A stretch of DNA of 64,000 nucleotides, taken from positions 868,001-932,000 of the forward strand of contig CAWAVB010000001.1 of NCBI GenBank assembly GCA_963785415.1, given 5' to 3'. This DNA is from Bog-793 sp963785415. GTDB lineage: Bacteria; Actinomycetota; Acidimicrobiia; Acidimicrobiales; Bog-793. Shown in pieces: positions 52,962 to 62,116 of the stretch. The notes under the pieces are model-generated. The model saw only the letters and a list, made by a program, of their open reading frames with translations, searched no databases and was not told where the DNA came from. Positions within the stretch are counted from its first letter, which is position 1, and every line of letters begins with the position of its first letter. Made by a program: the position numbers and the translations under genes.

Positions 52962-54253
52962 GGCCGGCCCTCAAGGGCCGCCCGGTACTCCTCGGCCGTG
53001 GCGACGGCGACCCGCGCCCAGCTGAAACGCTCGAGCACACGGGCGCGTCCCGCGGCCCCGAGCCGCCGGGCGAAAGCCGGTTCCGCGAGGACCCGGCCGA
53101 TGGCGGCGGCGATCGCCCCGGGGTCGGCCGGCGGGACGACGAGGGCGGAGCCGCCGTCGGGCCCGACAACCTCGGGCAGGGCGCCGCCCGTCGTCGCGAC
53201 GAGCGGGACGCCGCACGCCATCGCCTCGACCGCCGGGAGCGAGAAACCCTCGTAGAGCGAGGGGACGACCGCCACCGACGCCTCGGCGTAGCGCTCGGCG
53301 AGGCGACGGTCCGGCTCGCCGGCGACGAACTGAACCGCGTCCTCGAGCCCGAACCGGGCGATCGCCGCCGCGACGGGACCCGTGGCGCGCGGCCGCCCCA
53401 CGACGACGAGGTGCGCGTCGTCACGTTCGGTGCGCAGCTTCGCCAGCGCCTCGAGCAGATAGACAAGCCCTTTCAGGGGCACATCCGCGCTCGCCGTCGT
53501 CATGATCCGCCCGGGGACCCGGGGGATCTCCGGTCGCGGGCACCAGCAGTCGGTGTCGACACCGAGCGGGATGACCGAGATCCGCTCGGGGGCGACGCCC
53601 ATCAGCTTGACGATGTCGCGCCGCGACGACTCCGAGACCGTCACGATGCGCGGGATGCGGCGCGCGACACGGCTCTGCATCGCCGCGAAGCCGTACCAGC
53701 GCCGCAGGGTGAGCGTCCGGGCGGTGCCGCGGGCCTCGGCGAGGTCGAGTCCGCGGTCGACAGAGACCGGATGATGGATCGACGCGACGACCGGCCACCC
53801 GTCGCCCATCATGCGGAGCAGTCCCGTGCCGAGGCCCTGGTTGTCGTGGACGACGTCGAAGTCGCCTCGCCGGGCGGCGAGGACGGCACGCGCCCGCCAC
53901 GAGAACGTGCGCGGTTCCCCGAAGCCCCCGGTCCACATCGTCGTGAGCTCGACGGCGTCGGTCACCGAGGCGATCTCCCGAAGGCGCGGCCGGCGGAAGG
54001 GGTCCGGCTCGCGATAGAGGTCGAGGCTCGGCACCGGGGTGAAGTCCACGCCCGGATCGAGCTCCGGGTACGGCTGGCCGGCGAACACCGTGACATGGTG
54101 GCCCGCCGCGACGAGGGCGCGCGACAGGTGCCGCGTGTAGACGCCCTGTCCGCCACAGCGCGGGTTCCCGCGGTAGACGAGGAGCGCGACGCGCACCGGG
54201 CCGTCCACTGGCATTGGCCGGACGGAGGCACGTGCTTTCGCGGCGGGGCTCAT
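52955..54253 (-). CDS. Glycosyltransferase family 4
   Basis: The 432-residue GT-B enzyme transfers a sugar from a nucleotide-sugar donor. It shows the N-terminal glycine-rich RGNPRCGGQGVYTRHLSRAL, IVTVSESSRRDIVKLMGV, VIPLGVDTDCW, and the donor-site motif PSLYEGFSLPAVEAMACG (E-x7-E). TASADVPLKGLVYLLEAL is usual for this group. It is the first gene of the unit with a methyltransferase and a toroid protein. The in-frame Met at 54214 (MPVDGPVRV) is an alternative start. Confidence 0.9.
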   Translation of the reverse strand: MSPAAKARASVRPMPVDGPVRVALLVYRGNPRCGGQGVYTRHLSRALVAAGHHVTVFAGQPYPELDPGVDFTPVPSLDLYREPDPFRRPRLREIASVTDAVELTTMWTGGFGEPRTFSWRARAVLAARRGDFDVVHDNQGLGTGLLRMMGDGWPVVASIHHPVSVDRGLDLAEARGTARTLTLRRWYGFAAMQSRVARRIPRIVTVSESSRRDIVKLMGVAPERISVIPLGVDTDCWCPRPEIPRVPGRIMTTASADVPLKGLVYLLEALAKLRTERDDAHLVVVGRPRATGPVAAAIARFGLEDAVQFVAGEPDRRLAERYAEASVAVVPSLYEGFSLPAVEAMACGVPLVATTGGALPEVVGPDGGSALVVPPADPGAIAAAIGRVLAEPAFARRLGAAGRARVLERFSWARVAVATAEEYRAALEGRPC

Positions 54254-54299
54254 CGGGCAAGCCTCGCCCTTCGCCGTCCTCCCGGCAAACGGTGCGGAA

Positions 54300-55943
54300 T
54301 CAGTGGCTCCCGATCCCCAGCTCGACCGCCTTCACCGCCAAAAGCGAGACCGCGACGAAGAGGTAGCCCCACATCGCCACCATCGTGACTCGTCGCCCCC
54401 TCGACATCACGGGCTGGGCGAGCAACGTGAGGGGGGGCATGCGCCAGTTCTCGCGCTGGGAACGAGTCGCGCGGGGCTCGCCCGGCGCCTCCCGACGGAT
54501 ACCGGCGCGCCAACCGAAGACGGCGGCCAGCAATCCGCCGACGACGAGCATCGCGCCGAGCAGCGAGACGACGAACATCACGTTCACATGCGGGAAGACG
54601 GTCGTCACCATGAGGATGAGCGAGAGCGCGACGAGCACCGAGACGATGAGGCCCGACAGCACGTTCAGCCAGAGCCGGTTGACCCATGGCCCGAGCACCT
54701 CCCGGTCGTTGCAGAGCAACACCAGGAAGACCGTCGCGCTCGGCAGCAGGACTCCGGCGAGCGCCTGGACCGCCGTCGTGATGAGGCCGAGGGGGGCCCT
54801 CGGGATGAGCACGACCCCCGCGGCGACGAACACCAGCGCGGAGAAGGTCGCGTAGAACGCCTTCGCGTCGGTCACCCGGCGGTGGAGCGAGTGCTTCATC
54901 GAGAACATGTCGCCGAAGGCGTACGACGTCGCGAGCGTCACCGCCGCCGCCCCGATGATCGACGCGTTCAGCAAAACGATCGAGAAGAGCGTCCCGGCGC
55001 TGTTGCCGAGGTAGTGGTCGAGACCGCGGGCGACCCCCGCGGCGTTCGTGAAGTGACCCGCGAGCGGCGTGTGCGCGAAGGCGAACGCCGCGGTGACGAC
55101 GATGAGCGTCGCGGCGAAGACCGTGACGAGCGAGCCGAGGATGGTGTCGACCCGTTCGTAGTTCACCCAGCGCGGGGTGATCCGCTTGTCGACGATGTTC
55201 GACTGCTGGAAGAAGAGCTGCCACGGCGCGACCGTCGTGCCGACGATGGCGATGACGAGGAGGACCGCGGTCGAGCTCACGCCCCCTCGCACCCCGGGGA
55301 CGAGAAGCCCGTGGATCACCGGGCCGGGGTGTGGGTGCGAGAAGATGACGAGCGGGATGACGAGGAAGTTGGCGACGACGAAGAGCAGCATGAAGCGTTC
55401 CCAGCGCCGGAAACTCCCCGAGGCGGTCATCGCGACGAGCCCGACGGCAGCGACCGGCACCGAGATGTACGGGCTCACGCCGAAGTAGCCGAGCGCCAGG
55501 CTGATGCCGATGAACTCGGTGACGATCGTGAGGAAGTTGAGGACGAAAAGGTCCCCGACCGAGAACCTCCCCCAGAACCTCCCGAAACGCTCGTTGATGA
55601 GCCGGGCGTGGCCGACGCCGGTCACCGCGCCGAGCCGGACGACCATCTCCTGGTTGACGACGAGCACCGGGATGAGGAGCGGCAGCGTCCACAGAAGCGT
55701 GAGCCCGAAGTTCTGGCCCGCCTGCGCATAGGTCGCGACGCCGCCGGCATCGTTGTCGCCGACCATGACGATGAGGCCGGGCCCGACGATCGCCGCCAGG
55801 GTGAGCAGGCGCGCGAGGAACGACCGGCGCGCGCCGGTGTCGCCGACGCTGATCGTGCCGAGCGCGCCGCGGATGTCTCCGATGTGCGCCTCGTCGAGGA
55901 CGGCGGTCTTGCCGTCTTCGTATGCATGGTCGCGACTGGCCAT
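54300..55943 (-). CDS. NRAMP-family metal transporter with altered site motifs
   Basis: The 547-residue protein has about eleven to twelve membrane helices and is plainly NRAMP-like (IVGPGLIVMVGDNDAGG). The first-helix site that reads DPGN in Mn/Fe carriers is GDNDAGG here. The sixth-helix region is TTVAPWQLFFQQS, without the usual Ala-Met-Pro-His form; the metal-binding Met appears missing. Such changes occur in NRAMP relatives that carry other ions, for instance Mg2+. ATG 55943 follows GGGAGG; the frame is open to 56045. An MgtE_N/CBS protein is encoded nearby on the same strand. Confidence 0.87.
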   Translation of the reverse strand: MASRDHAYEDGKTAVLDEAHIGDIRGALGTISVGDTGARRSFLARLLTLAAIVGPGLIVMVGDNDAGGVATYAQAGQNFGLTLLWTLPLLIPVLVVNQEMVVRLGAVTGVGHARLINERFGRFWGRFSVGDLFVLNFLTIVTEFIGISLALGYFGVSPYISVPVAAVGLVAMTASGSFRRWERFMLLFVVANFLVIPLVIFSHPHPGPVIHGLLVPGVRGGVSSTAVLLVIAIVGTTVAPWQLFFQQSNIVDKRITPRWVNYERVDTILGSLVTVFAATLIVVTAAFAFAHTPLAGHFTNAAGVARGLDHYLGNSAGTLFSIVLLNASIIGAAAVTLATSYAFGDMFSMKHSLHRRVTDAKAFYATFSALVFVAAGVVLIPRAPLGLITTAVQALAGVLLPSATVFLVLLCNDREVLGPWVNRLWLNVLSGLIVSVLVALSLILMVTTVFPHVNVMFVVSLLGAMLVVGGLLAAVFGWRAGIRREAPGEPRATRSQRENWRMPPLTLLAQPVMSRGRRVTMVAMWGYLFVAVSLLAVKAVELGIGSH

Positions 55944-56482
55944 GCTCGGTCGACCTCCCGCTTTTTCGGGTGGAGCGGACGTTGCTTCTCGGTCGCGCAC
56001 GTCCGCAGGAGGTCGGCGGTTCGGGTCACCGAACCCTTGTGTCACCTCTAAGAGACGTGCGCCGTCGTCGTTCGGACGAACGTCTATCGGCGCTCAGGGT
56101 TTCTCCCTTGTCGTGCCCAAACTCCAGTCGGCGTGGGTGGAGCCCGTTGGGCACGGACCGCCGCGGCGGACGCCTCGGCGCACCCCTCTCGTCAGAGCTT
56201 TGGCGCCCGCCGCCGTAGGCCGAAGGGCCAGCCACCTCGGACGATCCCTTGTGCCGGGAAAGTCTGTCCTGACCCGGAGTGTCTTTCGACAGGTGGGGTC
56301 AGTGGCCTGTGTGCGACGAGCCGCCTCACCGAACGAGGTGCGACTGCTTGCACGGGGATGTTACCCGGGCACCCCGGGGCGTTCCAGCAGTTCAGAGGGG
56401 AATCTTTTCTCGAACACCTCGCCCCCGGGGTCGTTCGCGGACGCGCGGCACGCGCCACGACGCCCGGGTCGGCGCCGGGGCC
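55944..56482. other. Long leader/intergenic region upstream of the NRAMP gene
   Basis: These 539 bases carry no credible gene. On the minus strand the part next to the NRAMP start holds the hairpin at 56018-56035 and another palindrome, GTTCG-GA-CGAAC, at 56070-56081. A structured metal-responsive leader is possible, but I could not match it to a known riboswitch class. Confidence 0.4.
56018..56035 (-). promoter_or_regulatory. Hairpin in the NRAMP leader
   Basis: GGTTCGG and CCGAACC form a perfect 7-bp stem with a 4-base loop, about 75 bases upstream of the chosen start. It may be part of a regulatory leader. Confidence 0.4.
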
Positions 56483-58000
56483 CTAGTTGCTCGGGCAGAT
56501 CGTCCCTTTCGGCGGGAGGGCAAGGGTTGTGAAGTACTGGTCGACGTAGCGCCGGATGCACGCGCTCGAGAAGTACCCCGTGTGACCGGTGCCCGACCGG
56601 GTGAGCAACCGGGCGTTGTCGAGCTGCGAGGCGATCGCCTGTGCCCACGGGTACGGCGTCGCGGGGTCGCCGGTCGAGCCGACGACGAGGATCGTCGGCG
56701 AGCCCGCGGCATGGATCGGTCCGGGCTTGCCCTGGGCGGGGACGGGCCAGTACGCGCAGGTGAGCGAGCCCCACGCCTCCGAGGCCCCGAAGTCCGGGGC
56801 GAGGGCGGCGAGGCTCTTGGCGAGCGCCTCGTAGAACGACAGGTCGCGCGGCGAGGGTGCGTCGACGCAGTTGATCGCCACGTTCGCCTCGTCCTCGTTC
56901 GAAAACTTGCCGCTCTGCTGGAGCCCCACGTATTCGTAGGCGAGCTCGGCGAGCAGGTCGCCGTTACCGTGCAGGCCGCGGTCGATCGCCAGCCCGAGGT
57001 AGGGCCAGGCGAGGTTCGAGTACAGCGTCGAGATGACGCCGATCTCGGCGACTCCCAAAGTGACCGGCAGGAGCCCGCCGTATTTCGCCTTGAAGTTGGC
57101 GTGGATGACGCCCCCGGCCGCGAAGGACGCCATCAGCCTGGCGTAGGAGGCCGCGGCGCCGTCGGGCAGGCGCTGGTGGCACGTCTTGTTCGCGTCGCAC
57201 CAGGTGAAGAAGGCGTGGAGGTCGCCCTCGAAGCCGAGCGCCTGCTCGCGGTCCTCGGCGGTGAGGGTCAGCTCAGGGTTGATCGCGCCGTCGAGGACCA
57301 GCGCCCGAATGTGGTGCGGGTACTTCTCGGCGTACAGCTCGCCGATGTACGTCCCGTACGAGAACCCGAGGTAGTCGAGCTTCGGCTGGCCGAGGTCGGC
57401 GCGCAGTTGGTCGAGGTCCTCGATCGTCGTGCGCGTGCCCACGTTCTCGAGGAGAAGCTTCGAGGTGTGCGCCTCGCAGGCGGCGACGAACTGCTTCGTC
57501 AGAGCGACGACCCGGTCGATCTCGGCCGGCGTCGAGGGCTGCGGGTTCTCCTCGGTGAGCGTGCGGATGCCGTCCGCGTCGACACAGGTCACCGGGTCGC
57601 TGCGCTCGACGCCGCGTGGGTCCCAGCTCACGATGTTGAACTCGACGCGCAGCGACTTCGGGAACGACGACAGGCTCTCCTCGAGGAAGTCCACGCCCGA
57701 CGCCCCCGGACCACCCGGGTTCGTGAAGACGTCACCCAAGGGGTGCGCACCGGTCGCCGGGAGCATCACGACGGCGAGTTTCAGCGTGCCGAGCGAGGGG
57801 TTCGAGTAGTCGATGGGAACGGGGACCGAGGCGCAGCGGAACTTCTTGTGACCGGGACAGATCTTCCACTTCACCGACGTCGTGGTCGTGTGGCTCGCGC
57901 TCCGGGCCGAGGAAGCGGCGTTCGCCGCGCCGGCGCCGACGAGGAACCCCGAGCCGGCCACGGCGAGCACGGTGAGAGCGAGGATCCTCAGGGCGCGCAT
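56483..58000 (-). CDS. Secreted TAP-like alpha/beta hydrolase
   Basis: The 505-residue precursor has a signal peptide (about 1-28, ANA-A). It resembles tripeptidyl aminopeptidases of Streptomyces (SlpD/TAP). The oxyanion segment is TNPGGPGASG and the nucleophile Ser is in LGFSYGTYIG (about residue 216). The acid is in VVGSTGDPATPY and the His in SGTGHTGYF, with the conserved C-terminal TAP-like Cys region. It would cut short peptides outside the cell. TACAGT at 58053-58048 is a fair -10, about 40 bases upstream of a weak ribosome site. Confidence 0.88.
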   Translation of the reverse strand: MRALRILALTVLAVAGSGFLVGAGAANAASSARSASHTTTTSVKWKICPGHKKFRCASVPVPIDYSNPSLGTLKLAVVMLPATGAHPLGDVFTNPGGPGASGVDFLEESLSSFPKSLRVEFNIVSWDPRGVERSDPVTCVDADGIRTLTEENPQPSTPAEIDRVVALTKQFVAACEAHTSKLLLENVGTRTTIEDLDQLRADLGQPKLDYLGFSYGTYIGELYAEKYPHHIRALVLDGAINPELTLTAEDREQALGFEGDLHAFFTWCDANKTCHQRLPDGAAASYARLMASFAAGGVIHANFKAKYGGLLPVTLGVAEIGVISTLYSNLAWPYLGLAIDRGLHGNGDLLAELAYEYVGLQQSGKFSNEDEANVAINCVDAPSPRDLSFYEALAKSLAALAPDFGASEAWGSLTCAYWPVPAQGKPGPIHAAGSPTILVVGSTGDPATPYPWAQAIASQLDNARLLTRSGTGHTGYFSSACIRRYVDQYFTTLALPPKGTICPSN

Positions 58001-58087
58001 GGCTGCATTGCCGATCTTTCCTGGGCGCGGGGCGCGCCCGTGCGATCACTGTAACGGTCTCCCGCCACCCGTCGGCGGCGCCCCCCG

Positions 58088-59347
58088 CTACTCCTCGGCC
58101 GCGGTCATCCCGAAGTCGCGCCGCCATCCCGTCGGCAGCATCAGCTCGAGGACGTCGTCGACGGTGATGACCCCGAGCATGCGGTGGTCCTCGTCGACGA
58201 CGGGCGCCGAGGAGAGGTTGAAGTCCGACATCTTGCGCACGATCGCGTGGATGTCGGCGTCGGCGCGTACCGTCACGGGGTCGTGCTCGGCGATCGACGA
58301 GAGCCTGGCCCGGGCGGACGCCTTCAGCAGCCGCACGACGGAGACCGTCCCCGAGATCCGTCCTTCGGGGTCGGTCGTGTAGATGGTCCCCAGCGCCTCC
58401 GGCGCGATGTCGCTGGTGCGGATCGCCTCGAGCGCCTCGCCGGCCGTCGTCGCCGAGGCAAGAGCCAGGAAGTCCGGGTTCATGAGCCCGCCGCCGGTCT
58501 CCGGGTTGTAGCTCAGCAGCCGGCGCACTTTCGCCTGCTGGCGCGCCGGGAGCGCCTCGAGCACCGCGAGGCGGCGGTCCTGATCGAGGTCGTTGATGAG
58601 GTCGGCAGCGTCGTCCGGGGCCATCGTCGCGAGGACCCGGGCCGCCTCGGCGTTGGAGCGGGATTCCAGGAACTCGCGCTGGTGGTCGGAGTCGAGCTCC
58701 TCGAAGACGTCGGCTTCGAGCTCGCGGTCGAGGCTCACCGCCTCGATGATCTCCTCCCCCTCCTCGTGGGAGGCAGCCTCGACAAGGTCGGCGATCTGGG
58801 CGGGACGGAGCCGCGCCAACTTGCGCAGCGGTATCCGCATACGGGCCGTCGGGACGTGGGCGACGAACGGCTCGATGCTCTCCCAGTCGACGAGCGACTT
58901 CGCCCGGATCCGGCGGGCGAGCGGACGCGGGATGAGGCGGCGCAGCACGCCGCGGCCCGAGGGGTCGACGCCGACGACCTGCCAGACCCCCTCGGACTGG
59001 GCGAGCTCGATCTCGTTCGCCCGGATGAGGTGCGCGCCGAGGACGTGGATGAGGTGGTGGGCCTGGAGGTCGCGGTCGAGCAGCAGCTCCCCCGGGCGGC
59101 GTTCGAACCGGCCGAGGTCGAGCGTCTCGCCCACGAGCTGCACGAGGCGCGGCCGCAGCGACTCGACACGGTTGATCGGGATGAACAGGTCGCGCCCGGC
59201 GACGCGGGCGACGAGCCCGGTGATCGGCGGGTGCGGCTTGCCGTCGAGGCGGACGATCAGGTCTTTGACCCGGCCGATCCGTTCCCCCGCCGGGTCGACG
59301 AGCGGGCTCCCGACGAGCGGGGACAGGTGGAGGGAATCAGGGGGCAT
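58088..59347 (-). CDS. PRC-barrel/MgtE_N/CBS protein without membrane domain
   Basis: The 419-residue protein starts with a PRC-barrel-like region (GSPLVDPAGERIGRVKDLIV), repeated near residue 65-130. An MgtE N-terminal superhelix follows (ELDSDHQREFLESRSNAEAA, MAPDDAADLINDLD, YNPETGGGLMNPDF), then two CBS motifs. MgtE's magnesium channel domain is absent. In MgtE these parts sense cytosolic Mg2+, so here they may regulate a separate transporter, such as the NRAMP homologue upstream. The start is uncertain: ATG 59347 aligns best, GTG 59392 is possible. Confidence 0.87.
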   Translation of the reverse strand: MPPDSLHLSPLVGSPLVDPAGERIGRVKDLIVRLDGKPHPPITGLVARVAGRDLFIPINRVESLRPRLVQLVGETLDLGRFERRPGELLLDRDLQAHHLIHVLGAHLIRANEIELAQSEGVWQVVGVDPSGRGVLRRLIPRPLARRIRAKSLVDWESIEPFVAHVPTARMRIPLRKLARLRPAQIADLVEAASHEEGEEIIEAVSLDRELEADVFEELDSDHQREFLESRSNAEAARVLATMAPDDAADLINDLDQDRRLAVLEALPARQQAKVRRLLSYNPETGGGLMNPDFLALASATTAGEALEAIRTSDIAPEALGTIYTTDPEGRISGTVSVVRLLKASARARLSSIAEHDPVTVRADADIHAIVRKMSDFNLSSAPVVDEDHRMLGVITVDDVLELMLPTGWRRDFGMTAAEE

Positions 59348-59449
59348 CAGGGGTCGCAGCGGAAGACCAGCGTCGCGGCTTCGCCACGTCACCCATCCTA
59401 ATGAGCGCGCGGCACGACGGGGATGGGCGGGCGAGTCCCGACCGGTGGT

Positions 59450-59836
59450 TCAGAACTCGGTGATCGCGAGCACTTCTTTCTGGAACTCGGCGAACTCCGG
59501 CGACATCGTGATCGGCAACAGCGACATGAGTTTGCCGACGTCGCCGCCTACCTTGACCTTGCCCTGCATGAACGCGGCGTTGGCGTCGAGCTCGCCCTGC
59601 TGCATCCGTTTCGCGTCCTCGTAGCTCTCGGTGAGCGTCACCTCGGAATCGGCGAGCGCGCCGAGCTTGTTCTCGACGAGCTGGCCGTCGACGATGATCC
59701 AGTAGTACTCGACGTCGCCCCCGGGTCCGCCGGTGACGACGTACTGGAGCCGCGCCGACACGCCGGGGCGGACCGGTTGGGTCGCAGCGAGACGGGTGCT
59801 CTCGTCGAGCCACTCCTGCGTGAGCCACTTCGACAC
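59450..59836 (-). CDS. SCP2 sterol-binding-domain protein
   Basis: The 128-residue protein is a single SCP2-like domain that binds a hydrophobic ligand. Typical are YYWIIVDGQLVENKLG, VTLTESYEDAKRMQQGELD and AAFMQGKVKVGGDVGKLM. It has no signal peptide. The ATG is preceded by AAGGAGG (59840-59846). It lies 57 bases downstream of mca on the same strand. A lipid-carrying role is likely, but the ligand is unknown. Confidence 0.88.
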   Translation of the reverse strand: MSKWLTQEWLDESTRLAATQPVRPGVSARLQYVVTGGPGGDVEYYWIIVDGQLVENKLGALADSEVTLTESYEDAKRMQQGELDANAAFMQGKVKVGGDVGKLMSLLPITMSPEFAEFQKEVLAITEF

Positions 59837-59893
59837 GTCGAGACCTCCTTGGGGAGAACGCGTGGGCTGCGTCCCGGGACGCAGCCCCCATTT

Positions 59894-60781
59894 CTACCCC
59901 CCGGCGGCCGCGACGTTCTCCCGAATCCCGGCGAACAGGTCGTCCTCGGCGCCGATCGGCCCGACGAGGTTGCGGGCGCAGACGTAGGACTCCGCCGAGT
60001 ACAGCCGGCGGTCGACGTCCTCGGGGAGCCCGAACCAGAACGGCGACGACGGGTCGATCTGGGTCGCGTGGGCGAGCAGCCCGCCCCGGCGGGCGTCGTA
60101 GTACTCGGAGACGTCGACGCGCGCTGTCGGCGCGAGCTCGCCCATCCGGTTGGGCCAACCGTCGGCGAACCACTCGGCGTACGGCGAGGTGATGCCGAGC
60201 TCGACGAACTTCTCGTGCCGGGCCACGATCTGCTCGATCGACCAGACCGTGAAGTACAGCTTCTGGGGCTGGTAGGCCGCACCGGCGAACGGGTAGGCAG
60301 CGGGGTCGCCGGCGGCCTCGAAGGCGGCGACCGAGATCTCGTGGACGCGCAGGTGGTCGGGGTGGCGGTAGCCGCGCTGTTCGTCCGGGTAGGTCACGAC
60401 CACCTGCGGGCGCACCCGGCGGATCTCGGCGACGAGCCGGCCGACCGCCTCGGCGAGCGGCGCCCGGGCGAAGCAGCGGGGATCGGCGTTCGCCGGCGAG
60501 TCGGCCATGCCCGAGTCCCGGTAGCCGAGGAGAACGACCTCGTCGTAGCCGATGACGGCCGCCGCGTCGTCGAGCTCGCGCCGGCGGACCGCGGCGAGGT
60601 TGGCGCGCACCTCGTCGGTGTCGAGCGCCGGGTTGAGGATCTCGCCCTCCTCGCCCCCGGTCGCCGTGACGAGCACGGTGTGCACGCCCTCGGCGTGGTA
60701 GCGCGCGATCGTCCCCGCACCCTTCGACGCCTCGTCGTCGGGGTGGGCGTGGACGGTGAGAAGACACAGTCGATCGGACAT
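59894..60781 (-). CDS. mca: Mycothiol S-conjugate amidase
   Basis: The 295-residue PIG-L/LmbE-fold zinc enzyme cuts mycothiol conjugates to a mercapturic acid, which is excreted, and GlcN-Ins. Zinc ligands are His13 and Asp16 in VHAHPDDEASKGAG and a His in GYRHPDHLRVHE (about 142-147). The length and the KLYFTVWS segment fit Mca better than the deacetylase MshB. TATCTT is 7 bases before the ATG, giving a leaderless message. Its presence indicates that the host makes mycothiol, an actinobacterial trait. Confidence 0.9.
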   Translation of the reverse strand: MSDRLCLLTVHAHPDDEASKGAGTIARYHAEGVHTVLVTATGGEEGEILNPALDTDEVRANLAAVRRRELDDAAAVIGYDEVVLLGYRDSGMADSPANADPRCFARAPLAEAVGRLVAEIRRVRPQVVVTYPDEQRGYRHPDHLRVHEISVAAFEAAGDPAAYPFAGAAYQPQKLYFTVWSIEQIVARHEKFVELGITSPYAEWFADGWPNRMGELAPTARVDVSEYYDARRGGLLAHATQIDPSSPFWFGLPEDVDRRLYSAESYVCARNLVGPIGAEDDLFAGIRENVAAAGG

Positions 60782-60953
60782 CAAAACGAAGATACCGCCC
60801 CCGAGCCGCGCTCCGATCGTGCCGGCCCGCTCGTCGAGGCAGCGGGCACGCGGCGTATGCTCGCAGCGTTGGTCGCGGCGGTTCGCCGCCGCGGGTGCGG
60901 ATCTTTACCGGCACCGGTCCGTAAGGGGCGGTGCGCCTCGGAGGGAGCAAGCG

Positions 60954-61820
60954 ATGAGCGTGATGAAACGCTTGAGCAGTGTCGTGCAGGCGAAGGCGAA
61001 CAAGGCCCTCGACCGCGTCGAGGATCCCCGCGACACGCTCGACCTGTCCTACGAGAAGCAGCTCGAACAGCTCCAGCAGGTGCGCAAGGGCGTCGCCGAC
61101 GTCGCGACGGCCCGCAAGCGGATCGAGCTCCAGGCCGAGCAGCTCCAGGCGAACGCCAACAAGCTGCAGGACCAGGCGCGTTCGGCCCTCGCCCAGAACC
61201 GGGAGGATCTCGCCCGGGAGGCGCTCACCCGGCGGGCCGCGATCGCGACCCAGCTCGAAGGGCTCAAGACCCAGCACGACGGGCTCGTCGCTCAGGAGGA
61301 CAAGCTCGTCGTAACGACCCAGCAGCTCCAGGCGCGCGTCGAGGCCTTCCGGACCCAGAAGGAGACCCTGAAGGCGAGCTACACCGCCGCCCAGGCCCAG
61401 ACGAAGATCGGCGAGGCCGTTTCCGGGATCTCCGAGTCGATGAGCGACACCGGCATGGCCATGCAAAGGGCCCAAGACAAGATCGCCCAGATGCAGGCTC
61501 GGGCGGGGGCCGTCGACGAGCTGCTCGCCTCGGGCGCCCTCACGGACCTCACCGGGAGCTCGGACCCGATCCAGGCCGAGCTCGACAAGGCCTCCCAGTC
61601 GGGCCAGGTCGACGCCGAGCTCGCCCAGATGAAAGGCCAGCTCGCCGCCGCCTCGCCCGCCGGCGCCCTCGGCACGGCCCAGAAGCCTTCCGACACGCCC
61701 AAGGAGGACGCACCCGAGGAGGACAAGGTCGCCGACGCCGAACCGGTGACCGAGGCCCCGGAGGAGTCAGGAAAGTCCCCCGACCCGTTCACCCTCGAGG
61801 ACAAAGAAGGCGAATCATGA
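60954..61820 (+). CDS. pspA: PspA/IM30 phage-shock protein
   Basis: The 288-residue protein is a long coiled coil (about 25-220) of the PspA/ESCRT-III type, which coats and steadies damaged membrane from the inside. The N-terminus MSVMKRLSSVVQAKANKALD is the amphipathic membrane helix. The Pro/Glu-rich tail (about 230-288) is an actinobacterial extension. The ATG follows GAGGGAG; the frame opens upstream but without similarity. It leads a four-gene unit and overlaps pspAA as ATGA. Confidence 0.92.
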   Translation: MSVMKRLSSVVQAKANKALDRVEDPRDTLDLSYEKQLEQLQQVRKGVADVATARKRIELQAEQLQANANKLQDQARSALAQNREDLAREALTRRAAIATQLEGLKTQHDGLVAQEDKLVVTTQQLQARVEAFRTQKETLKASYTAAQAQTKIGEAVSGISESMSDTGMAMQRAQDKIAQMQARAGAVDELLASGALTDLTGSSDPIQAELDKASQSGQVDAELAQMKGQLAAASPAGALGTAQKPSDTPKEDAPEEDKVADAEPVTEAPEESGKSPDPFTLEDKEGES

Positions 61821-62107
61821 TCGTCCGCATCCTCGAAGACGGCCAGTACAAGGTCGACAAATCCACTGCGAAGAAGCTCGACGCCCTCGACGCGAAGCTC
61901 GGGAAGGCGCTCGACAAGACCGATGAGGCGGCGTTCGCCAAGGCGCTCGCCGGCCTGGTGAAGACGGTGCGCTCCTCGGGCAAGAAGCTCGAACCGAGCG
62001 TCATCACCCCTTCGGATCTCGCCATCCCCGCCGCTTCCTCGACGCTCGCCGAGGTGCGCGAACTGCTGAACTCCGAGACGATCACGGTCAAGAGAAAGAA
62101 GGGCTGA
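61817..62107 (+). CDS. pspAA: PspA-associated protein PspAA
   Basis: This 96-residue protein starts MIVRILEDGQYKVDKS and ends EITVKRKKG-like (SETITVKRKKG), the pattern of the PspAA domain. The family is found next to PspA in actinobacteria and archaea and probably binds it. Start and pspA stop overlap by four bases, so the two are made together. It has no membrane segment. Confidence 0.87.
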   Translation: MIVRILEDGQYKVDKSTAKKLDALDAKLGKALDKTDEAAFAKALAGLVKTVRSSGKKLEPSVITPSDLAIPAASSTLAEVRELLNSETITVKRKKG

Positions 62108-62116
62108 CCGCCGACC

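Noticed and set aside
52249..53466. N-terminal extension of the toroid-protein frame through two neighbouring genes
   Set aside because: The extension is Arg/Ala/Ser-rich shadow coding of the methyltransferase and glycosyltransferase; the ATG at 52248 is coupled to the upstream stop.
54303..56051. 582-codon plus-strand ORF opposite the NRAMP gene
   Set aside because: Extreme His/Arg/Asp/Glu composition is typical of the antisense of a GC-rich membrane-protein gene.
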